Shown piece after piece: positions 1 through 8,578 of a stretch of 64,000 bases of DNA. The notes under the pieces are model-generated. The model searched no databases. It had not been told where the DNA came from and saw only the letters and a program-made list of their open reading frames with translations. The position numbers were made by a program, and so were the translations under genes. Source of the DNA: Pyrococcus kukulkanii (lineage in GTDB: Archaea > Methanobacteriota_B > Thermococci > Thermococcales > Thermococcaceae); assembly GCF_041647995.1 (NCBI RefSeq), contig NZ_JARRIB010000001.1, forward strand, positions 1-64,000, given 5' to 3'. Every line of letters begins with the position of its first letter. Positions within the stretch are counted from its first letter, which is position 1.

Positions 1-710
1 TTCTTCACCCTGTTCCTCGAACCGTAAAGCCTATCCCACTTTTCCTGAACCCTCTTTCTCCTGTAATAATAACCCAGAGTAATCTTCTTTTGCCCTGTCT
101 CAAAGATTACTGGCTTGTAATCAATTAGAGCGGTGACATTATCCTCATTCACGTCAATTGGAATCCAATTTTTGGGTTCATACTCCTCTACATCCCTTTT
201 GAACACGAGGTAAACGATAAGCCTCCTCTCCCTCTTGTCAAGCTTTATCCTCGCGTGATACCTTGCAACCTCCCAAGAATTCCTATACCTCCAATAGTGC
301 TTGTGCGGTTCGAGTGGAACCTCAACCCACCCCTTGTGCGTTGCAATCCTAATAAAAGCATAGCCAAGCTTGAACAATTTTTCATCAAGCCAGATTGAAA
401 TGTTCCTGACTTCTGGGTAATCCTTCCTTACCAGCCCCCTCCTCCTTTTTCTGAGGAAGCCCTTCACCCTCTCAACAACATCCTGACAAACCGTGTAAGA
501 GTAATGGCTCGGGAGTTGGGGGTACAAGCTCCGGAGAAAGTCGTAATTCCTCACCCTCAGCATTACGTAAGATGTCACCTCATTCTCGAGTGCGTAAGGC
601 AGGAGTTGAATTAGCATTTCCCGATACATTCCCTCCAACTCGACAAATATTTTGAAAACCTTTTTCGGAAGTCTTTCAGACTTCAACACTACAGTCCTCT
701 TGACGGTCAT
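1..710 (-). CDS. tnpB: TnpB endonuclease of an IS607-type element, N-terminal part (cut by window edge)
   Basis: Reading the minus strand from the ATG at 710 gives about 236 codons open to the window edge. The segment is rich in basic and aromatic residues, typical of the TnpB wedge/REC region. Near its end is the motif IPIDVNEDNVT, which fits the first RuvC catalytic block (the Asp of the DxNxxN motif). The zinc ribbon and the other RuvC acidic residues would lie left of the window. The ATG overlaps the recombinase stop codon (ATGA), so the two are translationally coupled. TnpB proteins are RNA-guided nucleases that favour retention of the transposon. The guide RNA normally lies at the tnpB 3' end, outside this window, so activity cannot be judged. 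Confidence 0.85.
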   Translation of the reverse strand, partial: MTVKRTVVLKSERLPKKVFKIFVELEGMYREMLIQLLPYALENEVTSYVMLRVRNYDFLRSLYPQLPSHYSYTVCQDVVERVKGFLRKRRRGLVRKDYPEVRNISIWLDEKLFKLGYAFIRIATHKGWVEVPLEPHKHYWRYRNSWEVARYHARIKLDKRERRLIVYLVFKRDVEEYEPKNWIPIDVNEDNVTALIDYKPVIFETGQKKITLGYYYRRKRVQEKWDRLYGSRNRVK

Positions 711-1333
711 TCACCCTCAACCTCTTTCAACAATTGCTTGAAGCCTTGGACGAGTTTTTTCTTCTTTCGAGAACGAGCTCCATAGAGCTTTCCGGCGAAG
801 GAGGTTACAATGGTTAACAAGTCTTCGACGAGTTCCTTTTCTGGCGTCTTCTCCTCCTCAAATATTACCTCAATCTCGACGCCGTGAGAGTTGAAGTACT
901 GTTCGAGGTACTTGAATCCAAAGCGTGTAAGCCTGTCCCTGCAAGTTATGACGACTTTCGTAACTTCTCCGCTTTCGACAAGTTTGAAGAGCTGTTTTAG
1001 GCCCTTCCTGTTCTCGTTCAAGCCTGATGAAACGTCAGTAAGAATTTTCACGACTTTATAACCCTTAGAAGAACAGTAATTCGTGAGGTATTCGACTTGC
1101 CTCTCAAGGTCTTTCCTCTGATCTCTGCTTGAGACTCTAGCGTAAATTACAGCCCTCACTTCCTCTGGCTGCCTCTCGCCGAGAATCCTCTTCACCTCAC
1201 TCTCAGGAATCCTCCACTTGCCCGTAGGAAGCTTTACCGCCTTTATCTTTCCAGAATAAATCCACCTCTTGATCGTGATAAAGCTCACACCAAGAATTTC
1301 AGCAACCTGCCTCGGCGAGAGCAACCTCTCCAC
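707..1333 (-). CDS. tnpA: IS607-family serine recombinase (TnpA)
   Basis: This transposase catalyses strand exchange through a covalent phosphoserine. The N-terminal ~50 residues form a MerR-like winged helix (SPRQVAEILGVSFITIKRW). A small serine-resolvase domain follows, with the YARVSSRDQ motif carrying the nucleophilic serine and the RDRLTRFG motif that holds active-site arginines. The length (about 208 aa) and domain order are those of IS607 TnpA. The longest frame starts at a GTG at 1342. The GTG at 1333 is preceded at good distance by AGGTG and is preferred. A TATA-like TTTATAAA at 1368-1375 would start transcription near 1345. tnpB follows with a 4-base overlap. The frame looks intact. 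Confidence 0.9.
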   Translation of the reverse strand: MERLLSPRQVAEILGVSFITIKRWIYSGKIKAVKLPTGKWRIPESEVKRILGERQPEEVRAVIYARVSSRDQRKDLERQVEYLTNYCSSKGYKVVKILTDVSSGLNENRKGLKQLFKLVESGEVTKVVITCRDRLTRFGFKYLEQYFNSHGVEIEVIFEEEKTPEKELVEDLLTIVTSFAGKLYGARSRKKKKLVQGFKQLLKEVEGE

Positions 1334-1367
1334 GACACACACCTATACACAATGAAACACAATGAAA

Positions 1368-1375
1368 TTTATAAA
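1368..1375 (-). promoter_or_regulatory. TATA box for tnpA-tnpB
   Basis: TTTATAAA on the minus strand lies about 25 bases before the predicted transcript start of the recombinase gene. Next to it is a short direct repeat, ACACAATGAA twice at 1346-1365. The transposon left end should be nearby, but no second copy is available to define it. Apart from tRNA promoter signals I see no gene in 1376-1615. Confidence 0.45.
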
Positions 1376-1575
1376 GGTTTCTGCCTCTCTACTCTCCTGT
1401 TCTTCTGATGAAGTCACTGTGGCAGTTGTGGTAGTGCTGATACATCCAGCAATGGCTATAATTACTATCAAAAGGTAGACTATATATATATCCTCTTCTA
1501 GTGTTCATTTTTTCATCCCATGACGGATTTGCGGTATTCTGATACTTAAAATTTATTCTTGATTAAAGAGCAAAG

Positions 1576-1584
1576 TTTATAAAA
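1576..1584 (+). promoter_or_regulatory. TATA box of tRNA-Thr
   Basis: TTTATAAAA is centred about 36 bases before the first base of the mature tRNA. This spacing suits a short 5' leader removed by RNase P. Confidence 0.5.
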
Positions 1585-1615
1585 TGCCCACCTTGTTAAA
1601 GGAAAATGGGCACGA

Positions 1616-1692
1616 GCCGGGATAGCCTAGCCTGGTGGGGCGGGGGACTCGTAATCCCCAGGTCCCGGGTTCAAATCCCGGTCCCGGCTCCA
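1616..1692 (+). tRNA. tRNA-Thr (anticodon CGT)
   Basis: The acceptor stem GCCGGGA pairs with TCCCGGC and CCA is encoded. The anticodon stem GGGGA/TCCCC encloses the loop CTCGTAA, giving CGT. The T arm is CCGGG-TTCAAAT-CCCGG. The discriminator base is T, as in archaeal tRNA-Thr. No intron is seen. Confidence 0.95.
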
Positions 1693-1732
1693 CACCTAAT
1701 TTTATTCAAATATCCATGACCTCATCCAAAAA

Positions 1733-1741
1733 CTTTAAATA
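1733..1741 (+). promoter_or_regulatory. TATA box of the tRNA-Ser/tRNA-Cys pair
   Basis: CTTTAAATA lies about 35 bases before tRNA-Ser. tRNA-Cys follows only 15 bases after tRNA-Ser with no TATA box of its own, so the two are probably one transcript. Confidence 0.45.
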
Positions 1742-1771
1742 TCCACCTCCGATTGAAAACCTATCGGGAGT

Positions 1772-1858
1772 GCCGCGGTAGCCTAGCCTGGTAGGGCGCC
1801 GGCCTGCTAAGCCGGTGGGCGTGGTCCCGCCGGGGTTCAAATCCCCGCCGCGGCGCCA
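1772..1858 (+). tRNA. tRNA-Ser (anticodon GCT)
   Basis: The acceptor stem GCCGCGG/CCGCGGC has discriminator G and encoded CCA. The anticodon stem CCGGC/GCCGG encloses CTGCTAA, giving GCT. A long variable arm (class II tRNA) makes the gene 87 bases, as expected for serine. Confidence 0.95.
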
Positions 1859-1873
1859 TTTTCCTATTGCAAT

Positions 1874-1948
1874 GCCGGGATAGCCTAGAGGCCAGGCGGG
1901 GGACTGCAGATCCCCTCTACCCGGGTTCAAATCCCGGTCCCGGCTCCA
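1874..1948 (+). tRNA. tRNA-Cys (anticodon GCA)
   Basis: The acceptor stem GCCGGGA/TCCCGGC has discriminator T and encoded CCA. The stem GGGGA/TCCCC encloses CTGCAGA, giving GCA. The last 22 bases overlap, on the opposite strand, the 3' end and stop codon of the M23-like gene. Confidence 0.95.
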
Positions 1949-2718
1949 CATATTCTTATAACTGCCCCTTCTTCAAAACGACCAAGTAGCTTCACAAATT
2001 TGTAGTTGCAGTAAATCCCAACACCCTTTATGGGAAGAACGAGATCCCTTACATTAAATACACTGACTCCATTTTTAAGGAGGGCTTCTCTAGTAAGTCG
2101 TATGCCGAAAATATCTAATTCTTTAACATTCCCAAAGGCACCAAAATAACCGTAATGGGGTATTCCTCCCTCGATTGGGAAACCCTTGGAAATTACGGGG
2201 GTTAACTGCTTTTCCTTTGGCTTTAATGGCCTTGCCAGACAGTAGTTATCTGTACGTTCTACCACCTCAAATTCTCCAGTATTAGTGGCCTTCACTGCCC
2301 TTAAAACTATAGGAGTAATTTGAATACCTCCTCTCGCTCTATAGGGATCACCACAATTCCTAATTTCATAATGTGCATGATTATCCGTCCAAGGGCAGAA
2401 AAAGTTAGAGCGAATCGGTATCCCTATAGGATCCCCCAAGACAATTGTCTCTCCTTCAGAAACGGAGGGGGCCACGTGAAGAACTTTTAAACACAGCTTC
2501 CCACTTTTTATAACTATTAAGTAGTCCCCTTTTATTGGGAGCCTCCTAACTTCTATAACTTTTCCTTCCTCTAAAGGAAATAGGGCATGGTCGGTATAAT
2601 ATACATCAACTGCAGTCCCTTCTTTGTGCCCTGGATACGGGCTATTAAAAAAGCTCCAATAGCTATCTCTGGGTACCTTTAATTCTATATAACCTACCCT
2701 ACCAATTGTGATCATCAT
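1927..2718 (-). CDS. M23/LytM-like metallopeptidase-fold protein
   Basis: The 263-residue protein has the layout of the lysostaphin-type (peptidase M23) beta-barrel. A first metal-ligand region has H31 and D38 (PGHKEGTAVD), H81 comes mid-domain, and H114/H116 form the HAHYEIR HxH motif. The N-terminal HxxxD spacing is wider than usual, so peptidase activity is uncertain. No signal peptide is visible. The gene starts 20 bases after alaT on the same strand and is probably co-transcribed with it. It has no clear Shine-Dalgarno; ATG at 2718 or 2715 is possible. Its stop codon is read out of the tRNA-Cys T arm on the other strand. The C-terminal half (from about residue 135) is unassigned. Confidence 0.7.
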   Translation of the reverse strand: MMITIGRVGYIELKVPRDSYWSFFNSPYPGHKEGTAVDVYYTDHALFPLEEGKVIEVRRLPIKGDYLIVIKSGKLCLKVLHVAPSVSEGETIVLGDPIGIPIRSNFFCPWTDNHAHYEIRNCGDPYRARGGIQITPIVLRAVKATNTGEFEVVERTDNYCLARPLKPKEKQLTPVISKGFPIEGGIPHYGYFGAFGNVKELDIFGIRLTREALLKNGVSVFNVRDLVLPIKGVGIYCNYKFVKLLGRFEEGAVIRICGAGTGI

Positions 2719-2738
2719 GGTGAAAAATAAGAGAAAAG

Positions 2739-3932
2739 TTAGCTAAGCCTTTTTCTCATGAAGTCTTCAAGTCTATTCATGGCTTCCTCAAGTACATCAA
2801 CTGGAGGCAAGAATACTGCCCTGAAGTGGCCCTTTCCGTACTCTCCGAAGCCAGAACCATGGACGAAGAGAACATGGGCGTTGTGCAGGACATCGAGAAC
2901 AAACTCCTTGTCGCTCTTCCACGGGCCCCCCTCTATCTTGGGGAAGATGTAGAATGCTCCCTGGGGCTTTGTAGTGGAGATTCCTGGGATCTCGTTGAGC
3001 CTCTTGTAGATGTAATCCCTCCTCTCCTTTAATTTCTTCATGTGCTCTTCAAGGTAATCCATTGGCCCTGTTAGGCCAGCGATTGCCGCAAATTGAGCGG
3101 GAGTATTTGGACATAGCCTTATCCTTGCAAGTTTATCGACAGCTTCCCTTACTTCAGACAGCTTACCCTCAGGGTCAACGAAGTACATGTAGCCCAGTCT
3201 CCACCCCGTTGCAAAGTAAACCTTTGATAGCCCGTTCATGACTATGACGGGAACATCCTTAGTTAGCGATCCTGGAGAGACGTGCTTGCCCTCATAAGTC
3301 ATCATATCATAGATTTCATCGCTTATAATGGGCAACTCATATTCACCAGCAACGTCAAGTATCTCTTTCAAAGTCTTCTTCTCATAGAGGGCTCCGGTTG
3401 GGTTGTTCGGATTTATTACTGCTATTGCCTTTGTTCTTTCCGTTATCTTTTTCCTTAGATCATCAATATCAGGTTGCCACCCGTTTTCTTCAACTGTCCT
3501 GTATTCAACTGGAACTCCACCAAGGAACTTAACTAAACCCGTATATGGAGGATAACTTGGCCCTGGGATCAGAACCTCATCCCCAGGATCTAACAGGGCC
3601 CCGAAGAGTAGCTGCAACGCTTCGGTCACAGCTGCCGTAACTCTTACGTCGTCAGGAGTTATATTAACCCCATTCTTCTTTTTCTCCCTCTCAACGATGG
3701 CCTCCCTAAGTTCAAGAATACCTTCGCTATCCCCATAATAGTTATGACCCTCTCTTATCGCCTTGCAGTACGCTTCTTTCATATGTTCGGGCGGTTGAAA
3801 ATCAAATTTCACTGGATCACCAATGTTAAGCCTTATGACTTTTATACCCTGCTTTTCTAGCTCCCTAGCGGGCAAAACAACGTCTCTAATTGCATATTCA
3901 ACAGAGAGTGCTCTCTTAGATGCCTTAATCAT
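2739..3932 (-). CDS. alaT: Alanine aminotransferase (class I/II, PLP-dependent)
   Basis: The enzyme exchanges amino groups between alanine and 2-oxoglutarate. In Pyrococcus it disposes of pyruvate and reductant as alanine during fermentation. The 397-residue sequence is collinear with Pyrococcus AlaAT as I remember it. It shows NPNNPTG (174-180), SDEIYD (204-209), the PLP lysine K237 in GLSKVYFATGWR, and a C-terminal arginine in HFRAVFLPP for the substrate carboxylate. The start ATG is preceded by GGTGAT with correct spacing. The M23-like gene follows. Cytoplasmic. Confidence 0.93.
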   Translation of the reverse strand: MIKASKRALSVEYAIRDVVLPARELEKQGIKVIRLNIGDPVKFDFQPPEHMKEAYCKAIREGHNYYGDSEGILELREAIVEREKKKNGVNITPDDVRVTAAVTEALQLLFGALLDPGDEVLIPGPSYPPYTGLVKFLGGVPVEYRTVEENGWQPDIDDLRKKITERTKAIAVINPNNPTGALYEKKTLKEILDVAGEYELPIISDEIYDMMTYEGKHVSPGSLTKDVPVIVMNGLSKVYFATGWRLGYMYFVDPEGKLSEVREAVDKLARIRLCPNTPAQFAAIAGLTGPMDYLEEHMKKLKERRDYIYKRLNEIPGISTTKPQGAFYIFPKIEGGPWKSDKEFVLDVLHNAHVLFVHGSGFGEYGKGHFRAVFLPPVDVLEEAMNRLEDFMRKRLS

Positions 3933-3953
3933 ACAATATCACCGTAAAATATT

Positions 3954-5021
3954 ATGCATAAATCAGTTAAATCATTTGTTCCAAAAATTTTCAAGGTAAT
4001 GCCGGTGAAAAAATATCAAGAGGTGTTAAAAGAGTGTGCGAATGAAATTCAGAGACTGGACGAAGATATTGCCAAAGAGATTGAGAAGCTAATCAACCTT
4101 CCCCAGGAGGATGCATATCTTGGATATTTAAAAATCATTGACAAAGTTTCTATGGGAACAAAGAAAAAGAAGCACCGTAACCTCTTGATGTTAACGTTAT
4201 GGAAACATGGAGAGAGGCTTGAGGACATAATCAATCCAAGCCCTTCGTACTTTAAGAAGTCTTCTGTATTAAGGAAGATAAGGTTTATTGATGAAAAGAT
4301 AATCTCCCTCCTTTTTATAGTGTTCATTTTATTCCCTGCAACCACTTCGTCACTTTGGAACTTCACAAAAAGTTACACCCTTATCCCCGTCAATAAAGAG
4401 GTGACTTTTAATGGAAACCTCTGTCAATACAGAACCGCATGGCTTTACGACTTCCGCGCTAGTATGGTATGTATAATAAGATATAGGTACGGGAACGTGA
4501 ATATAAAATTAAACCCAAATAATACTCCCATAGAAACCGCAGTAGAAGTTGAGAAGCTAATTTCAAATATCTCTTACGACTATGGAAGATTAAAAAGCGT
4601 TATAGCATACATTCAGACACCTCAAGAAACCCTTGGTCGAAAAATTGGCGTCTGCAGTGATTTTGCTATTTTAGCAGCTCAAATCTTGCTAGATAATAAT
4701 GTATCTCCGGTCTACATAATCCACACAATTTTTAAGGGTGATGAGTCTGGAGGTCACGCTGCCGCCGCTATTGACTACAATGGAACCCTTTGGGTAATAG
4801 ATTGGGGATCATCCCCAACTCCCTTCCAAAAATTTATAGAAAAAATTAGTAAACTTTGGGAAATTCAGGAGATCCGAGTTTATAAAATAACGAGGGATCA
4901 AATACTCCTAGATAGAGTTTATAAGGGCAAATCCGAGTACGACGGGTGGAGATTTATATACTTCCTCACGATCATGTTGGGAGTGCTCCTCATTAAAAGG
5001 AGAGAGTGGATATGGCTTTAG
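3954..5021 (+). CDS. Transglutaminase-like cysteine protease-fold membrane protein
   Basis: About 110 hydrophilic residues, predicted helical, come first. A membrane segment follows (about 115-134), then a transglutaminase-like domain with the triad C234 (GVCSDFA), H268 (GGHAAAAI) and D283 (VIDWGS). A C-terminal hydrophobic helix (about 333-350) comes last. The catalytic domain is likely extracellular, between the two membrane helices. The substrate is unknown. The ATG at 3954 lies inside the promoter region of the divergent alaT and has no ribosome binding site; an internal ATG at 3999 is an alternative. nog1 follows 20 bases after its stop. Confidence 0.7.
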   Translation: MHKSVKSFVPKIFKVMPVKKYQEVLKECANEIQRLDEDIAKEIEKLINLPQEDAYLGYLKIIDKVSMGTKKKKHRNLLMLTLWKHGERLEDIINPSPSYFKKSSVLRKIRFIDEKIISLLFIVFILFPATTSSLWNFTKSYTLIPVNKEVTFNGNLCQYRTAWLYDFRASMVCIIRYRYGNVNIKLNPNNTPIETAVEVEKLISNISYDYGRLKSVIAYIQTPQETLGRKIGVCSDFAILAAQILLDNNVSPVYIIHTIFKGDESGGHAAAAIDYNGTLWVIDWGSSPTPFQKFIEKISKLWEIQEIRVYKITRDQILLDRVYKGKSEYDGWRFIYFLTIMLGVLLIKRREWIWL

Positions 5022-5041
5022 GGCTTTGAGAGGTGATGAAA

Positions 5042-6115
5042 ATGAGGAATCCCTTCGAGAGGATGCCTACGGTACTTACCGCTGATGAATTAATAGATAA
5101 AGCCTTCAGGCGAGCTGAAAGAGCAGCATCTGCTTTTAAGCCAAGGGGAGATAGAATCAAAAAGGCCAGGCAAAGAGAAGAGCTTAGGATAAGGACGGTT
5201 AGCAACGTAATTAGGGATAACCTGAGAAAGGTGTTAGAAAGGACTCCAGGGTTATCTACACTTCCAAAATTTTATCAAGAGCTTGTAGATGTCCTTGTTG
5301 ATAGAGATACATTCCACAAAGCTATGGCCGGTATAGACTGGGCTATCAGAATGGTTAGAGAGCTTGAGGAGAGGTACGTGGAAAGGATAAGATACTCCAG
5401 AGATCCTGATGAAATGGCTCAACTAAGGAGACAATTCTACGGGAGGGTTGCAAGTATCTTAAGGGATATAGACGACAGGCTAAGGTACTTAAATAAAGCC
5501 AGGGAAGTCCTAAAAGACCTTCCAGTAGTTGACTTGGAGGTGCCCACTGTTGTCATTGCCGGACATCCAAATGTGGGGAAATCAACACTACTTAGAGCCC
5601 TAACAACGGCAAAACCAGAGATTGCAAGTTACCCCTTCACAACTAAGGGGATAAACGTCGGCCAGTTTGAGGATGGATACTTCAAGTACCAAGTTATAGA
5701 TACCCCAGGACTCCTGGATAGGCCAATAAGCGAGAGAAATGAAATTGAGAAGCAAGCTATACTTGCCCTAAAGTACTTAGGGAAGTTAATAATCTATATC
5801 TTTGATCCTAGCGAATACTGCGGTTTCCCTATTGAGGAGCAGGTACATTTGTTTGATGAGATATATAGGGAGTTCGAGGGATTTCCGTTCATAGTCGTTC
5901 TCAACAAGGTAGATGTTGCCAATGAAGAGCAAATTAGTAAGGTGGAGGAATTCGTAAGGTCAAAAGGATTGGAACCAATAAAGATCTCAGCTCTGAAAGG
6001 TACTGGAATAGAAAAGGTCAGAGATGAAATTATTAAAAGACTTCGACCCCTAGCTCAAGAACTTGCAAAAAGAAAAATTGAGGAAGAATTAAGGAAGTAC
6101 AGGAGTAGCTTCTAA
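5042..6115 (+). CDS. Nog1-family GTPase (large-subunit biogenesis)
   Basis: Archaeal Nog1 relatives assist assembly of the large ribosomal subunit. The N-terminal ~165 residues are the helical Nog1 domain. The G domain carries G1 GHPNVGKS, a G2 threonine in PFTTKG, G3 DTPG, G4 NKVD and G5 SAL. The C-terminal extension of eukaryotic Nog1 is absent, as is usual in archaea. The frame opens at 5033, but GAGGTGATG places the start at the ATG at 5042. Its last 27 bases overlap the convergent DUF996 gene. Confidence 0.93.
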   Translation: MRNPFERMPTVLTADELIDKAFRRAERAASAFKPRGDRIKKARQREELRIRTVSNVIRDNLRKVLERTPGLSTLPKFYQELVDVLVDRDTFHKAMAGIDWAIRMVRELEERYVERIRYSRDPDEMAQLRRQFYGRVASILRDIDDRLRYLNKAREVLKDLPVVDLEVPTVVIAGHPNVGKSTLLRALTTAKPEIASYPFTTKGINVGQFEDGYFKYQVIDTPGLLDRPISERNEIEKQAILALKYLGKLIIYIFDPSEYCGFPIEEQVHLFDEIYREFEGFPFIVVLNKVDVANEEQISKVEEFVRSKGLEPIKISALKGTGIEKVRDEIIKRLRPLAQELAKRKIEEELRKYRSSF

Positions 6116-6649
6116 TCCTTCTATCTCCTCTGGAAGGGAGAAGAATGCTACTATCTCTAATATTGCGGCCACAAGCATTATCAAAGCGCCAATTCCAAAT
6201 ACTATTATCAGAATTGCTCCAATGAAGTACAACAAGCCGGAAGTTTTGAACATGTCAACCCCGGTATATTGAGCTATCAGCTCATAGCTCTTCTTCCTAA
6301 AGTAAGATCCTATTATCAGGGCAATCCATAAGATTATGAACCCTGCAATTATTGACCCAATAACCGTCATGAGATTTTGAGGCATGAATTCTTTTGGATT
6401 TAGGAATGCTGTACCTACGGTAGCAAGCACTATGGCCACAAACACTATCATTCCACCTACTGTGGCAATGAAAGCTTTTAAGAAATCGCTGAATATCCTT
6501 TCATCCCCGGTTTCATCACTAATAATTTTCACGGCCAAGAACACAAGTACCAGTCCAGCAATCTCAACAGCAAAGCCAATTTTAGGGATAAGGGGGCCTA
6601 CTAATCCAAGGATTGATCCTATTCCCCCATACATCCTTGCGTTACTCAT
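6089..6649 (-). CDS. DUF996-family membrane protein
   Basis: About 186 residues with four or five hydrophobic helices separated by short charged loops (DETGDERIFSDF, FRKKSYELIAQ). The arrangement fits the archaeal DUF996 family, whose function is unknown. The start is placed at MSNARMYGG. Convergent with nog1, overlapping it by 27 bases. Confidence 0.7.
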   Translation of the reverse strand: MSNARMYGGIGSILGLVGPLIPKIGFAVEIAGLVLVFLAVKIISDETGDERIFSDFLKAFIATVGGMIVFVAIVLATVGTAFLNPKEFMPQNLMTVIGSIIAGFIILWIALIIGSYFRKKSYELIAQYTGVDMFKTSGLLYFIGAILIIVFGIGALIMLVAAILEIVAFFSLPEEIEGLEATPVLP

Positions 6650-6713
6650 TAATATCACCAGGTTAGGTAGATAAAATACTTTTTATAAGCTTTATTACAT
6701 TTCATCATAAATG

Positions 6714-7175
6714 TCAGTCTATTAATATTAGCCCATATAAAACGGGTTCATCAAAGTTTAGTGTTACAATTGACGATAGTTCTATACCAACTGCATCAAT
6801 GCTTGGTCTTACCTTATCAGGCATACTACAAACTCCCATAGCTTCAAAACTGCACTCATCGCACAAGTTGCAATTACCTGGGAACAGAGCTAAGGCATAG
6901 TAAAATCCTTTCCTGAAATACTCATGTTCCTTCCCTAGCAACCACAGTAAGACGCTTCGCTTCTCTTCCTCAAACTTTTCTATATTTATCTTGAACTTGA
7001 TAAGTAACCCTTTCCTATAATGTTTTAATAGCTCCTTTGTTTCCCTCCAAGATGGGGAATGAGGAGGACAACTTGGTCTCTTTCCATACATGGGGCAACT
7101 CCTACACTTCCACACGGGTCTTGGAGATACAACAATTTTTTCTACATTTATCTCCCTCTCCCAAACAACCTCCAT
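6714..7175 (-). CDS. DUF2284-type cysteine-rich metal-binding protein
   Basis: A first cysteine group, CRSCPMYGKRPSCPP, and a second, CNLCDECSFEAMGVC, fit DUF2284, a family thought to bind a metal or an Fe-S cluster. The function is unknown. The open frame runs up to 7313, but that would overlap the divergent gcvH. A GGGAG ribosome binding site and a TATA-like TTTAAA at 7207-7213 point to the ATG at 7175 (MEVVWEREI). The ATG at 7190 is the main alternative. Confidence 0.7.
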   Translation of the reverse strand: MEVVWEREINVEKIVVSPRPVWKCRSCPMYGKRPSCPPHSPSWRETKELLKHYRKGLLIKFKINIEKFEEEKRSVLLWLLGKEHEYFRKGFYYALALFPGNCNLCDECSFEAMGVCSMPDKVRPSIDAVGIELSSIVTLNFDEPVLYGLILID

Positions 7176-7246
7176 TTGACACTCTCCCATGAACATTATG
7201 CAAGACTTTAAAAGCAATATTTTTGTATCATTAAATGGTGGTTCCC

Positions 7247-7651
7247 ATGATTGAAGTTGGAGAATATAAAGTAAAGGAGGGTCTATACTACACCAGAGAC
7301 CACGAATGGGCAAAAGTTCTTGAAGATGGAACTGTCTTAGTCGGAATTACTGACTATGCTCAGAAGGAACTTGGGGATCTAGCTTACGTTGAACTTCCAG
7401 AAGTGGGAAAAGAAGTGAACCAAGGCGATGTTCTGTGTGAAGTTGAGAGTGTAAAGGCAGTTAGCGAAGTTTATGCGCCAGTAAGCGGTGAGGTTATCGA
7501 GGTAAACGAAGAGCTCAGTGATAGCCCAGAGAAGATTAATGAAAGCCCCTATGAAGCTTGGATAGCCAAGATAAAGCCAAAGAACTTAGAAGAGGAGTTG
7601 AAGGAGCTGATGGATGCAAATGCTTATGCAGAGTACCTAAAAACGCTTTAA
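7247..7651 (+). CDS. gcvH: Glycine cleavage system H protein
   Basis: GcvH is the lipoyl carrier that shuttles the aminomethyl group between the P, T and L proteins. The 134-residue length and the lipoylation motif [11 protein letters not shown] (K70) are typical. The frame opens at 7235, but GGTGGT is correctly spaced before the ATG at 7247. No other gcv genes are present in the window. The 3' end overlaps convergent rps17e by four bases. Confidence 0.95.
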   Translation: MIEVGEYKVKEGLYYTRDHEWAKVLEDGTVLVGITDYAQKELGDLAYVELPEVGKEVNQGDVLCEVESVKAVSEVYAPVSGEVIEVNEELSDSPEKINESPYEAWIAKIKPKNLEEELKELMDANAYAEYLKTL

Positions 7652-7851
7652 AGTATCTTCCCTTCCTTCTTCATTCTCATAAGCTTAGTCACGTAACCGG
7701 CAATCCTGTTCCTTATCTTCTTGCTAGTCACGTTAGTAAGCTCCTGGACTTTCTTCTTGTTGTGCTCGAAGTCCGTGGTAAATTCATTTGGATACCTGTC
7801 AACTAACTCCCTCGCGACCCTCTTAATGAAACCCTGCCTGATCTTTCCCAT
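7648..7851 (-). CDS. rps17e: Ribosomal protein eS17
   Basis: Small basic protein of 67 residues starting [11 protein letters not shown]. It contains the eS17 signature region around [16 protein letters not shown] and a C-terminal [11 protein letters not shown]. It is part of the small ribosomal subunit in archaea and eukaryotes and has no bacterial counterpart. The length matches other archaeal eS17 proteins. Confidence 0.95.
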   Translation of the reverse strand: MGKIRQGFIKRVARELVDRYPNEFTTDFEHNKKKVQELTNVTSKKIRNRIAGYVTKLMRMKKEGKIL

Positions 7852-7927
7852 TCTCACCACCCCTCCTTATTTATCCACTCTCCGCTAAACCGTAGCAGTT
7901 TTAAACTTTTACCTGCATCCACCGAGC

Positions 7928-8578
7928 ATGATGGACTTGCATACGCACACAAGGTATTCGGATGGTATAGGTTTAATAAGGGACAATGTATCCTGGGCAG
8001 AAAAAAGAGGGCTTAAGATAGTAGGGATCAGCGATCACATCCACTTCTTTACCCCAGGAATGTTTTCTAGATACGTTGGAGAGATAAGGGTTGTAAAGGA
8101 GGAGAGTGAGGTAGTAGTGCTAGCCGGAATAGAGACGAACATAACCGAGAATGGGCCGGACCTCACGGAGGATTTTGCGAGAGAGCTTGACTATGTTATA
8201 GCGAGCGTGCACGAGTGGTTTAGAGAGGGGGAATGGTACAGGTACCTCGAGTACGTTAAGAAGGCTATAATTGATGAGAACGTGGACATAATTGGCCACT
8301 TCGGCAACATCTTCCCATGGATCGGATATCCGCCGTGGGAGGAGGTTCTTGAGGTTATAAAGCTCGCAGAAGAGTACGGCAAGGCCTTCGAAATAAGTGC
8401 TAGGTATAAGGTTCCTGACTTAGATTTCATTAAAGAGTGCATAAAGAGAGGAGTGAAGCTTTCATTAGCGACCGATGCTCACAGACCAGAAGACGTTGGA
8501 AAAATAAACTGGAGCTTGAAAATGCTAAAAAAGGCGGGAGGAAGTGAAGAAGATTTAGTGTTCTCAGAGCTCCTTTAG
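7928..8578 (+). CDS. PHP-domain phosphoesterase
   Basis: The PHP metal-binding pattern is complete: HTH at residues 5-7, SDH at 35-37, the glutamate of AGIETNI, the histidine of ASVHEW, GHFG, and the final TDAH. The nearest relatives are histidinol-phosphatase-like PHP proteins of about 215 aa. The natural substrate cannot be told from sequence, and no histidine biosynthesis genes are nearby. A TTTTAAA box about 25-30 bases upstream suggests a leaderless mRNA starting at or next to the ATG at 7928. Convergent with the next gene, overlapping by 15 bases. Confidence 0.8.
   Translation: MMDLHTHTRYSDGIGLIRDNVSWAEKRGLKIVGISDHIHFFTPGMFSRYVGEIRVVKEESEVVVLAGIETNITENGPDLTEDFARELDYVIASVHEWFREGEWYRYLEYVKKAIIDENVDIIGHFGNIFPWIGYPPWEEVLEVIKLAEEYGKAFEISARYKVPDLDFIKECIKRGVKLSLATDAHRPEDVGKINWSLKMLKKAGGSEEDLVFSELL

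Noticed and set aside
1400-1450. Possible C/D sRNA near TTCTGATGAAG ... GCTGATA
   Set aside because: The first box lacks the purine of RTGATGA and there are no internal D' and C' boxes.
1706-1951. 81-codon minus-strand frame
   Set aside because: It is the complement of tRNA-Ser and tRNA-Cys, both of which fold well.
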